Positions 51,425 to 59,071 of a stretch of 64,000 bases of DNA are shown here, piece by piece. The position numbers were made by a program, and so were the translations under genes. Source of the stretch: Micromonospora andamanensis (GTDB taxonomy: Bacteria > Actinomycetota > Actinomycetes > Mycobacteriales > Micromonosporaceae); the NCBI RefSeq assembly GCF_016863495.1, contig NZ_BOOZ01000005.1, positions 1-64,000 of the forward strand. Reading direction: 5' to 3'. The notes beneath the pieces were generated by a model. That model did no database searches. It saw only the letters and a list, made by a program, of their open reading frames with translations, and was not told where the DNA came from. How positions within the stretch are numbered: position 1 is the first letter of the stretch; every line of letters starts with the position of its first letter.

Positions 51425-52399
51425 TCAGTCGTGCTCGTGCCCGGGGGTGCCGTGCCCGTCCTCGGGCTCGGCGCTGGCGTGCTCGTCGGTCGGCCCGGTG
51501 GTGCTGCCCGGGTCACCTACATGCACAGTGAACTCGGCGGTGCGCACCACGCCCCGGTGGCGGAAGTCGAGGTAGAGCCGGTACGCACCGGCCGAGGGGA
51601 ACTCGGTCGCGAAGCTCACCTGCGGACCGGGGGCGGTCCGCCCGTCTCCCGGGGTGCCCTCGGGGTGCACGTGCAGGTAGGCCAGGTCACCGCGGCGCAG
51701 CGCCACCAGGTGACCGTACGCCCCAAGATACGGCTCCAGATCGGTGACCGGCACACCGTCACGGTCGACGGTGAGTGTCAGCGTCGCGGTGCGCCCGGGC
51801 TGCGGGGATCCGGAGAGGGTGACCGTGTAACCGTCGACGGTGGCGCTGCTCGCCGGGGCGGGCAGCTGTCGCTCGGTCAGCGCGCCAGGGACCGTCACGT
51901 CGACACCGAGCGTCAGGGGCTCGCCGCCGGTCGGGGTGAAGTCGGCGAAGGCCCGCCACACCCCGGGGGAGTCCAGCGGCGAGGCGATCCGCCAGGTGCC
52001 GTCGCCGGCCAGCTCCGGATGGACGTGCCGAAAGCCGGAGAGGTCGCGGCGGGCGACGATGAGGTGCATCCGCTCGTCGTGGGTGACGTCGTAGCCGGTC
52101 ACCGGACGGCCGTCGGGCCCGGTGATCCGGAACGCGAACTCACCCGCCGGCGCTCCGACCGGCACCAGGGTGTATCCCCTGTCGGAGACGAGCAGGCCGC
52201 CGGGCAGGTGCCCGGCCGCCGTCCCCTCTCCGTGGCCGGCTTCCTCGTCGCGGACGTCACCGCCATGCCCGACGCCGTCGCTGTCGTGCTCGGTGGCGAC
52301 CACTGTCACCGGACCGGTCAGCTGCCCCACCCCGTAGGCCGCGCCGAATACCGCCGCCAGGCCCAGTGCGAAGCCGCTCAGCTTCGTCGCCGTGTTCAT
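51425..52399 (-). CDS. Membrane-anchored His-rich protein of the copper operon
   Basis: The 324-residue protein has an uncleaved or signal-anchor helix (LSGFALGLAAVFGAAYGVGQ), a His/Asp/Glu-rich stretch (about residues 37-63), and two beta-rich regions. Both contain a repeated metal-like motif: GFRHVHPEL near the middle and LAYLHVHPEG near the end. A His-rich tail (EPEDGHGTPGHEHD) follows. I recognise no named family. Position between copZ and copA and the histidine clusters suggest extracytoplasmic copper binding; that is inference. The ATG is 32 bases after copZ. Confidence 0.75.
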   Translation of the reverse strand: MNTATKLSGFALGLAAVFGAAYGVGQLTGPVTVVATEHDSDGVGHGGDVRDEEAGHGEGTAAGHLPGGLLVSDRGYTLVPVGAPAGEFAFRITGPDGRPVTGYDVTHDERMHLIVARRDLSGFRHVHPELAGDGTWRIASPLDSPGVWRAFADFTPTGGEPLTLGVDVTVPGALTERQLPAPASSATVDGYTVTLSGSPQPGRTATLTLTVDRDGVPVTDLEPYLGAYGHLVALRRGDLAYLHVHPEGTPGDGRTAPGPQVSFATEFPSAGAYRLYLDFRHRGVVRTAEFTVHVGDPGSTTGPTDEHASAEPEDGHGTPGHEHD

Positions 52400-52431
52400 G
52401 GTTGACCTCCCGGTCCCGCCTGCCGACCGGC

Positions 52432-52638
52432 TCAGGCGCCGGCCAGCTCGTATCCGGCCTCGTCCACGGCGGCGCGCACCGCGTCCTCGGACAACGGTTT
52501 CTCGCTCGTCACAGTGACCCGACCGGCGGCCAGGTCCACCTGGACGTCCGTGACGCCCTCGATCGCGCCGATCTCGGTGCTCACCGCGTTGACGCAGTGC
52601 CCGCAGGTCATGCCCTGCACCTGATACGTGCTGACCAT
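52432..52638 (-). CDS. copZ: Copper chaperone CopZ (HMA domain)
   Basis: The 68-residue protein is a single ferredoxin-like heavy-metal domain with VQGMTCGHCVNAVSTEIGAI, where Cys12 and Cys15 bind Cu(I), and late VDEAGYELAG. It delivers copper to CopA. It is the first gene of the operon, with GAGGAGCG upstream of the ATG. The divergent neighbour is csoR; two operator-like palindromes lie between them. Confidence 0.92.
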   Translation of the reverse strand: MVSTYQVQGMTCGHCVNAVSTEIGAIEGVTDVQVDLAAGRVTVTSEKPLSEDAVRAAVDEAGYELAGA

Positions 52639-52685
52639 GGAACGCTCCTCCCACTCCCAGGGGCGAGCCGAGCGCCCGCCCTCCA

Positions 52686-52704
52686 GATACCCACAGGGGG
52701 TATC
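52686..52704. promoter_or_regulatory. CsoR-like operator 1 (copZ side)
   Basis: GATACCC and GGGTATC form a perfect seven-base inverted repeat with a five-base G-rich centre, 48 bases upstream of the copZ start. It matches the G-tract palindrome bound by CsoR and resembles the site before the CopB gene. Confidence 0.75.
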
Positions 52705-52721
52705 GGCGCATCGACGGTACC

Positions 52722-52738
52722 ATACCCCCCAGGGGTAC
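52722..52738. promoter_or_regulatory. CsoR-like operator 2 (csoR side)
   Basis: TACCCC-CCA-GGGGTA (52723-52737) lies 16 bases upstream of the csoR start, overlapping the probable promoter, so CsoR should repress its own gene. A TATTCT hexamer at 52741-52746 lies only eight bases from the start codon, which suggests a leaderless transcript. Confidence 0.75.
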
Positions 52739-52753
52739 GTTATTCTTGCCGGC

Positions 52754-53050
52754 ATGAGCACACCCGCGCCGATCCGTGGCTACACCGCCAGCAAGGACCA
52801 ACTCCTCGCCCGGCTGCGCCGGGTGGAGGGCCAGGTGCGCGGCATCGAGAAGATGGTCGACGACGACCGCTACTGCATCGACGTGCTGACCCAGATCTCC
52901 GCCATCCAGGCCGCACTGGACAAGGTCGCCCTCGGCCTGCTCGACGGGCACGCCCGGCACTGCATGCACGAAGGCGCCGCCGAGGGACGCGCCGACGAGA
53001 TGGCGACCGAGATGATGGCGGCCGTCGGCCGCCTCATGAAGCGCGGCTGA
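52754..53050 (+). CDS. csoR: Copper-sensing repressor CsoR
   Basis: The 98-residue helical protein is of the metal-sensitive repressor family (LLARLRRVEGQVRGIEKMVD). The Cu(I) ligands are in the canonical places: Cys41 (DRYCIDV), His66 and Cys70 (GHARHCM). This C-H-C set distinguishes CsoR from the nickel and formaldehyde sensors of the family. Apo-CsoR represses and copper releases it. It is divergent from copZ. No ribosome site precedes the ATG. The 275-base gap that follows, to 53325, shows no gene. Confidence 0.93.
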   Translation: MSTPAPIRGYTASKDQLLARLRRVEGQVRGIEKMVDDDRYCIDVLTQISAIQAALDKVALGLLDGHARHCMHEGAAEGRADEMATEMMAAVGRLMKRG

Positions 53051-53325
53051 CCCGACCCGCCGACGCACCCTCACGACAGGCGTCGGCAGGTCCGGCTGGT
53101 TACCATTCGCACACGATGGCCAGCCGAAATCCGTGCCTCGCGGCCCGAGGTCGTTGCCGGGCGCACACCGACGGGGCCGTCGCGAGCCGATCCACACCTC
53201 ACGGTACGCAGCCGCCCCGCCACGTTCAGGCCATTCGGGCTGCCCTCCGACCCGGTCGTCCGGCGACACTGAACCGTCTCGCCCATCGACACGTACTCAG
53301 CCCTGAAATCGTTGGGAGACACTGA

Positions 53326-54672
53326 ATGGGCGCCGACCACACCCGTTCCGCTCCGCCCACTCCGCCCGGGGTGCGGCGGATACTCGTCGTGACGGTGGTC
53401 CCCCTGTTCCTGGCCACCCTGGTCGCCGCCATCGTGCTCTGGCCCCGGGACGCCCCGCGCCCCGAAGCCGCCGACGACGCCCCCCGCTACCACGGCACGG
53501 TCACCCGGGTGGTCAGCGAGCCCTGCCCACCCAACCCGGTGGTCCCCGAGGACACCCCGACGGCCGCTGAAGGCCCCTGCGGCACGGTCACCGTACGGGT
53601 GGAGACCGGTCCGGACGAAGGGCAGGAGGTGCAGACGCCCATCCCGACCGGGCCGGGGGCACCCCGCGTGGATGTCGACGACGACGTCATCCTGGTCTCG
53701 CTCACCGACCCGGAGGACCCCTCGGTCAGCACCTACAACATCGCCGAGCACCAGCGCGGCAAGCCGCTGGTCTGGCTGGCCGTGCTCTTCGCCGCCGCCA
53801 TCGTCGCCTTCGGGCGGTTGCGGGGCCTGGCGGCGCTGGGCGGCCTGGCCGCCAGCTTCGCCATCCTGCTGACCTTCGTGCTGCCCGGCATCAGCGCCGG
53901 CCGGCCGCCGCTCGTGGTCGCCATCGTCGGTGCCTCGTTGATCATGTTTGTGGTGCTGTACCTGACCCACGGCATATCCGCACAGACCTCGGTGGCCGTG
54001 CTCGGCACACTTGCCAGTCTGGTGCTGACCGGGCTGCTCGGGCTGGCCGCGACCGGCGCCACCCACCTGACCGGATTCGGCAGCGAGGACGCCACCACCC
54101 TGTCCATGTTCCGCGCCGACGTCGACCTGCACGGCCTGCTGCTGGCCGGCATCATCATCGGCTCGCTGGGGGTCCTCGACGACGTCACGGTCACCCAGGC
54201 CGCCGCGGTCAACGAGCTGCGCCATGCCAACCCGAGCTTCTCCCGTCGGGAGCTGTACCGCTCGGCCACCCGGGTCGGGCGGGCCCACATCGCCTCGGTG
54301 GTCAACACCATCGTGCTGGCGTACGCCGGTGCCTCGCTGCCGCTGCTGCTCCTGCTGACCGCGGACTCCCGCGCGCTGGGCCAGATTCTGACCAGCGAGT
54401 TCCTCACCACGGAGATCGTCCGAAGCGTGGTCGCCACGCTCGGGCTGATCGCCGCGGTGCCGCTGACCACCGCGCTCGCCGCGCTGGTCAGCACCGCCGG
54501 GCGCGGCGACACCGACACCCCCACCGGTGAGCCCGCCCCCGTAGTTCCCCGGCCGGCGACGGACCGGGCCGAGGCGCTCCGCGCCCTCAGCACACCACCC
54601 ACTCGAAAACCGTCCCCCGCCACCCCTTCGGGGTGGCCCGACCCGGACAGGAGCACGGACACCACATGGTGA
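53326..54672 (+). CDS. YibE/F-like membrane protein
   Basis: The 448-residue protein has an N-terminal membrane helix and an extracytoplasmic beta-rich region of about 100 residues with two cysteines (SEPCPP, EGPCGTV). Six to seven helices of the YibE/F domain follow (LRGLAALGGLAASFAILLTF, HGLLLAGIIIGSLGVLDDVT, then TQAAAVNELRHANP). The C-terminal tail is Pro/Thr-rich. The family is uncharacterised. It is a single gene downstream of csoR but separated by 275 bases. Confidence 0.9.
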   Translation: MGADHTRSAPPTPPGVRRILVVTVVPLFLATLVAAIVLWPRDAPRPEAADDAPRYHGTVTRVVSEPCPPNPVVPEDTPTAAEGPCGTVTVRVETGPDEGQEVQTPIPTGPGAPRVDVDDDVILVSLTDPEDPSVSTYNIAEHQRGKPLVWLAVLFAAAIVAFGRLRGLAALGGLAASFAILLTFVLPGISAGRPPLVVAIVGASLIMFVVLYLTHGISAQTSVAVLGTLASLVLTGLLGLAATGATHLTGFGSEDATTLSMFRADVDLHGLLLAGIIIGSLGVLDDVTVTQAAAVNELRHANPSFSRRELYRSATRVGRAHIASVVNTIVLAYAGASLPLLLLLTADSRALGQILTSEFLTTEIVRSVVATLGLIAAVPLTTALAALVSTAGRGDTDTPTGEPAPVVPRPATDRAEALRALSTPPTRKPSPATPSGWPDPDRSTDTTW

Positions 54673-54845
54673 CACTCCTCAGTGTGACCGCCCCTGCCGA
54701 TGCGGCTCGAAACCGTGTCGCTGGTCACTCAAAGCGATTACGAAATGACGCATCTCGTCGGGTTCGGGGCGTAGAAGCACAGATGGACTGTCGGGTAACC
54801 TCACTGCCGGTCACCGCCGGAGGCGCGCAGCGGCGCCAGCGGTGC

Positions 54846-54957
54846 CACCGCCCAATCGCCGTCAGGCGAGCCGGGGACCCAGGTACGTGGGGTGAATCCG
54901 CGAAAGCGGTAGGGGCCACTTCCGTCCCGAACCCGTCAGCTAACCCGGTCGGCGGTC
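54846..54957 (+). ncRNA. Cyclic di-AMP riboswitch (ydaO-yuaA type)
   Basis: The core conserved elements are present in order: AGGCGAGCCGGGGACCCA, then GGGGTGAATC with the GCGAAAGC hairpin, TAGGGGC, CGAACCCGTCAGCTAACC, and a closing stem (ACCGCC at 54847-54852 with GGCGGT at 54951-54956). The purine-rich GGAAGGG following the closing stem is the ribosome site of the next gene. In actinobacteria this riboswitch turns off cell-wall hydrolase genes when c-di-AMP binds, which fits the downstream gene. The segment 54673-54845 shows no gene and should hold the promoter. Confidence 0.9.
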
Positions 54958-54973
54958 GATGGAAGGGAAAACA

Positions 54974-55990
54974 GTGACGGCAGCCCTACGCCGCTGGTTG
55001 ACACCCGTGGTGGCCGTGTTCGCCGCGTTCGCCGTGTTCGCCGGTCCGATGCCGGCGACGGCCGCGCCGAACGACCCCAAGCCGGCGGAGCACGACGACG
55101 ACCCGCCGATGCTCAACGATCTGATCGAGGCGACCAACCGGGACTACTCCAAGGCCAAGGCGAAGCTGGAGAAGTCCAAGAAGCGGCAGCTGAAACTGGC
55201 GGTCGAGGTCCGCTCGGCGCAGGCCGACCTGGACGCGCTCTCCCCGCAGGTCGCGCAGATCGCCACCCAGTCGTACCGGACCGGCCGGGTCGGCGCGATC
55301 GCCATGCTGTTGCAGAGCAACGCGCCTGACTCGTTCATCGACCGGGCCTCGGCACTGGACGAGCTAAACCTGGTGAACGACAAGAAGCTGGGCGAGGTCA
55401 ACGCGATCAAGCTTCGCGCCGAGCAGGCCAAACTCGCGCTCGACGCCGAGGTGCGCGAGCAGAAGAAGCTGACGAACGACATGGCGCGCAAGAAGAGCGA
55501 GGCGGAGAAGTCGCTCCGGCTGGTCGGCGGTACCGGCCTGACCGGCGGGCTGGTGGACGCCACCTCGCCGGTGGCGCGGATCGCGCCGAACCGGGCCTCG
55601 GACGGCGGCTGGAAGCCCGAGTCGTGCAGCCAGAACGACCCCACCACGTCGGGCTGTATCACGCCCCGGACGCTGCACATGTACAAGGAGGTCAAGCGGG
55701 CCGGCTTCAACAGGTTCGTCGGCTGCTTCCGCCCGGGCGACAAGTTCGAGCACCCCAAGGGCCGGGCCTGTGACTGGTCGTTGCAGAACAGCGGCTTCAG
55801 CCCGTGGCACAACAACGACACCCGGATCTACGGCAACAATCTGGCGGCCTTCCTGGTCCGCAACGCCGACCGACTGGGCGTCTACTACGTGATCTGGAAT
55901 CGGCAGATCTGGTTCGCGGCGACGGAACGCTGGAGTTCCTACAGCGGCCCGTCCAACCACACGGACCACGTCCACGTGTCACTGCTCTGA
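54974..55990 (+). CDS. Secreted coiled-coil protein with LAS-type peptidase-like domain
   Basis: The 338-residue protein has a Sec signal (VVAVFAAFAVFAGPMPATAA) and a long coiled coil (about residues 50-195) as in NlpC/P60 and M23 cell-wall hydrolases. The C-terminal domain has HPKGRACDWS and NHTDHVHVSLL; these H...D...HVH residues resemble the zinc ligands of LAS/M15-type peptidases. It probably acts on peptidoglycan. Start GTG at 54974, six bases after the GGAAGGG that ends the riboswitch; an ATG 15 bases upstream overlaps that element. c-di-AMP should lower expression. Confidence 0.85.
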   Translation: MTAALRRWLTPVVAVFAAFAVFAGPMPATAAPNDPKPAEHDDDPPMLNDLIEATNRDYSKAKAKLEKSKKRQLKLAVEVRSAQADLDALSPQVAQIATQSYRTGRVGAIAMLLQSNAPDSFIDRASALDELNLVNDKKLGEVNAIKLRAEQAKLALDAEVREQKKLTNDMARKKSEAEKSLRLVGGTGLTGGLVDATSPVARIAPNRASDGGWKPESCSQNDPTTSGCITPRTLHMYKEVKRAGFNRFVGCFRPGDKFEHPKGRACDWSLQNSGFSPWHNNDTRIYGNNLAAFLVRNADRLGVYYVIWNRQIWFAATERWSSYSGPSNHTDHVHVSLL

Positions 55991-56008
55991 TCGCCCGACA
56001 CGACGCAC

Positions 56009-56046
56009 CGAGGGCCGTCCCGCCAGCCGTGGCGGGACGGCCCTCG
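56009..56046. terminator. Strong bidirectional hairpin terminator
   Basis: A perfect 17-base-pair inverted repeat (arms 56009-56025 and 56030-56046, loop GCCG) lies just after the secreted peptidase gene and before the convergent carbonic anhydrase gene. Confidence 0.85.
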
Positions 56047-56129
56047 TCGTTCGGAGCGGGCCACCTTCGACGGCCGGTGCAGACTGCTGGTCGCCGATGG
56101 CTGGGCGGGTCAGCCGGCGAGGTCGCGGA

Positions 56130-56828
56130 TCAGGGCGCCGCCACCATCGCGCCGACCAGTTCGGCGGGTTCCGCGGCCACCGCCCGCACCTCACCGGCGG
56201 CCAGCCGGTACGACATGCCGACCACCGCGCACCGTCCGGCGGCCACCTCAGCCGCGAGGGCCGTGGAGGATTCCAGCATCGCCTCGACGGTCCGCGCGAT
56301 GTGGATGTCCACGATCCCGTCCAGATCCTGCACTCCGGCCTCCTCAGCCCGACGCAGGCTGGGCACCACGGCGTCGACCACAGCACCCAGGTGGCCCGGG
56401 GGCGTGGTGGCGGTGGCGAGTGCGTCGCGGGCCGCCTGTACGGCACCGCACGAGTCGTGCCCGAGCACCATCACGAGCGGCGTACGCAGCACGGCCACGG
56501 CGTACTCCACGCTGCCCAGCACCTCGGGGCCGACGGTGTGCCCGGCGGTGCGGACCACGAAGAGGTCACCGAGCCCGCGATCGAAGATGATCTCGGCGGC
56601 GAGCCGGGAGTCGGAGCAGCCGACGATCACCGCGAAGGGATGCTGTTCGGCCGCGACGGCGGCCCGCCGCCCGGCATTCTGGTTGGGATGCCGCAGCGTG
56701 TCGGTGACGAACCGTCGGTTGCCGGCGAGCAGTTCGGCGAGAGCCCGTTGCGGGGCGCCGGGAAGGTCTGCGGTGAGCAGTTCGCGTTCGGGTCCCGGCT
56801 GCGGACCGGGAGTTGCGGGTCGACTCAT
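56130..56828 (-). CDS. Beta-class carbonic anhydrase
   Basis: The 232-residue enzyme has the zinc ligands of the beta class: Cys and Asp in VGCSDSR, then His and Cys in GHDSCGAV, with the conserved RTAGH loop between. It interconverts carbon dioxide and bicarbonate in the cytoplasm. The ATG at 56828 is used because an AGAGGT site precedes it; a longer in-frame version adds 19 poorly conserved residues. Confidence 0.93.
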   Translation of the reverse strand: MSRPATPGPQPGPERELLTADLPGAPQRALAELLAGNRRFVTDTLRHPNQNAGRRAAVAAEQHPFAVIVGCSDSRLAAEIIFDRGLGDLFVVRTAGHTVGPEVLGSVEYAVAVLRTPLVMVLGHDSCGAVQAARDALATATTPPGHLGAVVDAVVPSLRRAEEAGVQDLDGIVDIHIARTVEAMLESSTALAAEVAAGRCAVVGMSYRLAAGEVRAVAAEPAELVGAMVAAP

Positions 56829-57029
56829 CCGGCTGTACCTCTTCTCCCTGAGGAATGCCTGGTCATCCCGGCCGGCGCTGGTCACGGGCTGCCAACACCG
56901 TCACACGCGACATAACGCACGTCAAGCTATACGTGATATGCATTTCATGCATCAGCCGACGCTTGCGTCAGATCGATCCCGCACCCCCGGCGACAGCGCC
57001 ACCCGGGCACCCGAACGGCAGGTCATACG

Positions 57030-57365
57030 ATGGCGGACATGGCGAGCACTGACGGACGGGAAAACGCGCGGAACTGGACCTTCCTCACCAACCACGCGCA
57101 TGTCCTACTCGCCATCGCCCGTAACCCGACAGCCCGGCTGCGCGACGTCGCGACCGAGGTCGGCGTCACTGAACGCGCCGCCCAGGCGATCGTCGCCGAC
57201 CTCGAAGCCGGCGGCTACCTGCACCGCACCCGGGTGGGCCGGCGCAACGAGTACACCCTCAACCCGGCCGGGCGGTTCCGCCACCCGGCGGAGGCCGACC
57301 ACCAGGTCGGCGACCTGCTGGCTCTCTTCACCAAGGAGCAGGTGACCGGCACCGCCGACACGTGA
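57030..57365 (+). CDS. Small winged-helix (MarR-like) regulator
   Basis: The 111-residue protein has a winged helix-turn-helix: NWTFLTNHAHVLLAIARNPT, RLRDVATEVGVTERAAQAIV, then a wing GGYLHRTRVGRRNEYTLNP. This fits the small actinobacterial MarR/ArsR-like group with N-terminal HVL. It is divergent from carbonic anhydrase, which may be its target. An in-frame ATG nine bases later is an alternative start. Confidence 0.85.
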   Translation: MADMASTDGRENARNWTFLTNHAHVLLAIARNPTARLRDVATEVGVTERAAQAIVADLEAGGYLHRTRVGRRNEYTLNPAGRFRHPAEADHQVGDLLALFTKEQVTGTADT

Positions 57366-57461
57366 GCCGGCAGTCGTCCCGATCGGATCACGTGGCGCGC
57401 TTCACCCACCCCGGACGATCGCCGCGGTGCGATCACGCCGGCGGCGGGATAGGTTGGAGCC

Positions 57462-57860
57462 GTGCCGTCGCCAGCCTTCGCCCGTCCACTGTGGCCGGCA
57501 ACGCTGCGCGCACTGCGTGAGCTGACCCGGTTCGCACTGGCCTCGCTCGTGCTCGCCGTCGGCCTCGGCGGGGCCGTGGCGGTCGATCCGCCGGCCGGGT
57601 CCGCCACCGGCTCGCCGGTGTCCGCGACTGTCGCCGTCGACGCTCCCGCCAGCACGCTGGTGGCGGTCCGGCCGGTCGTCGAGCCCGGCCAGGCGGTCGA
57701 CGCCGGCCCGGGTCAGCGCGAGTCGGCGAGCACCGCGCCGAGCCGGCCGGCACGTGCCGAGGCCGCGTCGACCGACGCCGCAGGTGTCGATCGCGTCGCC
57801 GCCCCGGTCCCCGCCACCCGCCCGGGCGAGCCGACCCGGCGCGGCCCACCCGCCGGCTGA
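57462..57860 (+). CDS. Hypothetical Ala/Pro-rich protein with one membrane helix
   Basis: The putative 132-residue protein has a hydrophobic helix (LTRFALASLVLAVGLGGAVA) after a short basic start, then a Val/Ala/Pro-rich tail. It could be a membrane-anchored or secreted linker-like protein. Low complexity and an equally open antisense frame make this uncertain. The gap to the next gene (57861-58089) shows nothing. Confidence 0.4.
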   Translation: MPSPAFARPLWPATLRALRELTRFALASLVLAVGLGGAVAVDPPAGSATGSPVSATVAVDAPASTLVAVRPVVEPGQAVDAGPGQRESASTAPSRPARAEAASTDAAGVDRVAAPVPATRPGEPTRRGPPAG

Positions 57861-58089
57861 CCGACGGCAGCCCGACCGGCCGATCGAGCCCGGTGACGCC
57901 GCAGCACGCCGGCCGGCGTGCCAGCGCAGCCCGGTGGCCAACCCGACCACACGCGTCGGCGCCCCGAGCAGGTGACCACCGAGACCACCCCGGCGATCTC
58001 GGCCCGGCGGCGCGAACGCCGCCCGCCACCCGGCCAGCCGTCTCCCCGCGTCCGCCACAGTCGACGACTCATCCGACCGCGAGGTGTTG

Positions 58090-58881
58090 ATGATGCGTAC
58101 CGCCCTCTCCTCCGTCCTGCTCGAGGCGCCCCGCGCCGCCGCCATCTGGCTGGGGCTGCTCGGCGTGGTGACGCTCGCCGTCGCCGGTCTGCTGCTGCGG
58201 CCCCGGTTCTTCCGCTCCGACGCCGGCACCCGCATCCGCGAGGCCGCGCTACCGAGCCGGTCCGAACACTCCGAGCATCGACGTGACCAGGAACGCTGGG
58301 CCGAAGAGGTGACGGTCGCCGCGGACCGGGCCGACGCGACGGCCCGGCACCGCCGCGACGAGTGGCTTGCCGCGCAGGACGAGGCCGAACAGGCATGGCG
58401 GGCGTACGAGGCGGCCGAGGCGGACGTGCGTCGGCTCTCCTCCGCCGCCGGCATGCCACTGCCGCAGACAAGCCGCACCCCCGCCGAGTACGCCGACCGG
58501 GAGCGCTGGCTGCACCGGGCCGCCCTGGACGCGTACTGGCGTCGGGAGCTGTCAGTGGAGCAGCTCAGCGACGTTTTCGCGCATCGTGGCTGGGACCCAA
58601 GGTTGCACCCGGTCGAGCAGGAGTTGATGCTTCGCCGAGCGGTACGCGACCACCTGCTGGCCCGGCAGCGGACGGCTCGGGAGCGGGAGCAGACCACCTG
58701 GCGGGCCGCGGAACTCGCCGCAGCCGCAGCCCGCAGCCTGCGGGAGGAAGCGGTGAGCGCGCTGTTGCCGGCGGCCGGGGAGCGCGAGTCCGTCCTGCCA
58801 CTGACCACGCCGGGTACCGCCGAGCAGACCCGGGAGATTCCGGCGGTGGTCGTCGGGCGGGCACCTGTCGCCGCGTACTGA
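58090..58881 (+). CDS. Hypothetical membrane protein with coiled coil
   Basis: The 263-residue protein has an N-terminal membrane helix (AAIWLGLLGVVTLAVAGLLL). A charged helical region with extended coiled coil (about residues 60-120) and a second helical part (VEQELMLRRAVRDHLLARQR) follow. I recognise no family. The start is ATG 58090 or the next codon pair; a GAGG lies just upstream. A gap of 190 bases without visible features follows. Confidence 0.65.
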   Translation: MMRTALSSVLLEAPRAAAIWLGLLGVVTLAVAGLLLRPRFFRSDAGTRIREAALPSRSEHSEHRRDQERWAEEVTVAADRADATARHRRDEWLAAQDEAEQAWRAYEAAEADVRRLSSAAGMPLPQTSRTPAEYADRERWLHRAALDAYWRRELSVEQLSDVFAHRGWDPRLHPVEQELMLRRAVRDHLLARQRTAREREQTTWRAAELAAAAARSLREEAVSALLPAAGERESVLPLTTPGTAEQTREIPAVVVGRAPVAAY

Positions 58882-59071
58882 GCCCGGTCTCGCCAGCCGA
58901 ACGCCCCCCGCCTCGACCTCCGGCAACTAGGGTCGGTGTCGAAGTCCTCGTCGGGCCGAGGCGGCGCGCAGACCACCGTCGGTCGGGACTTCGACCAGGC
59001 CCTGGCGTGGAATCGGTGTCGGGAGGACGTCGATCGGGTACCGACCTCGCCGGACATCGAGGAGGGCCGGC

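Noticed and set aside
53051..53325. Gene between csoR and YibE/F
   Set aside because: Open frames there are short and lack motifs or ribosome sites; it reads as an intergenic region with the YibE/F promoter.
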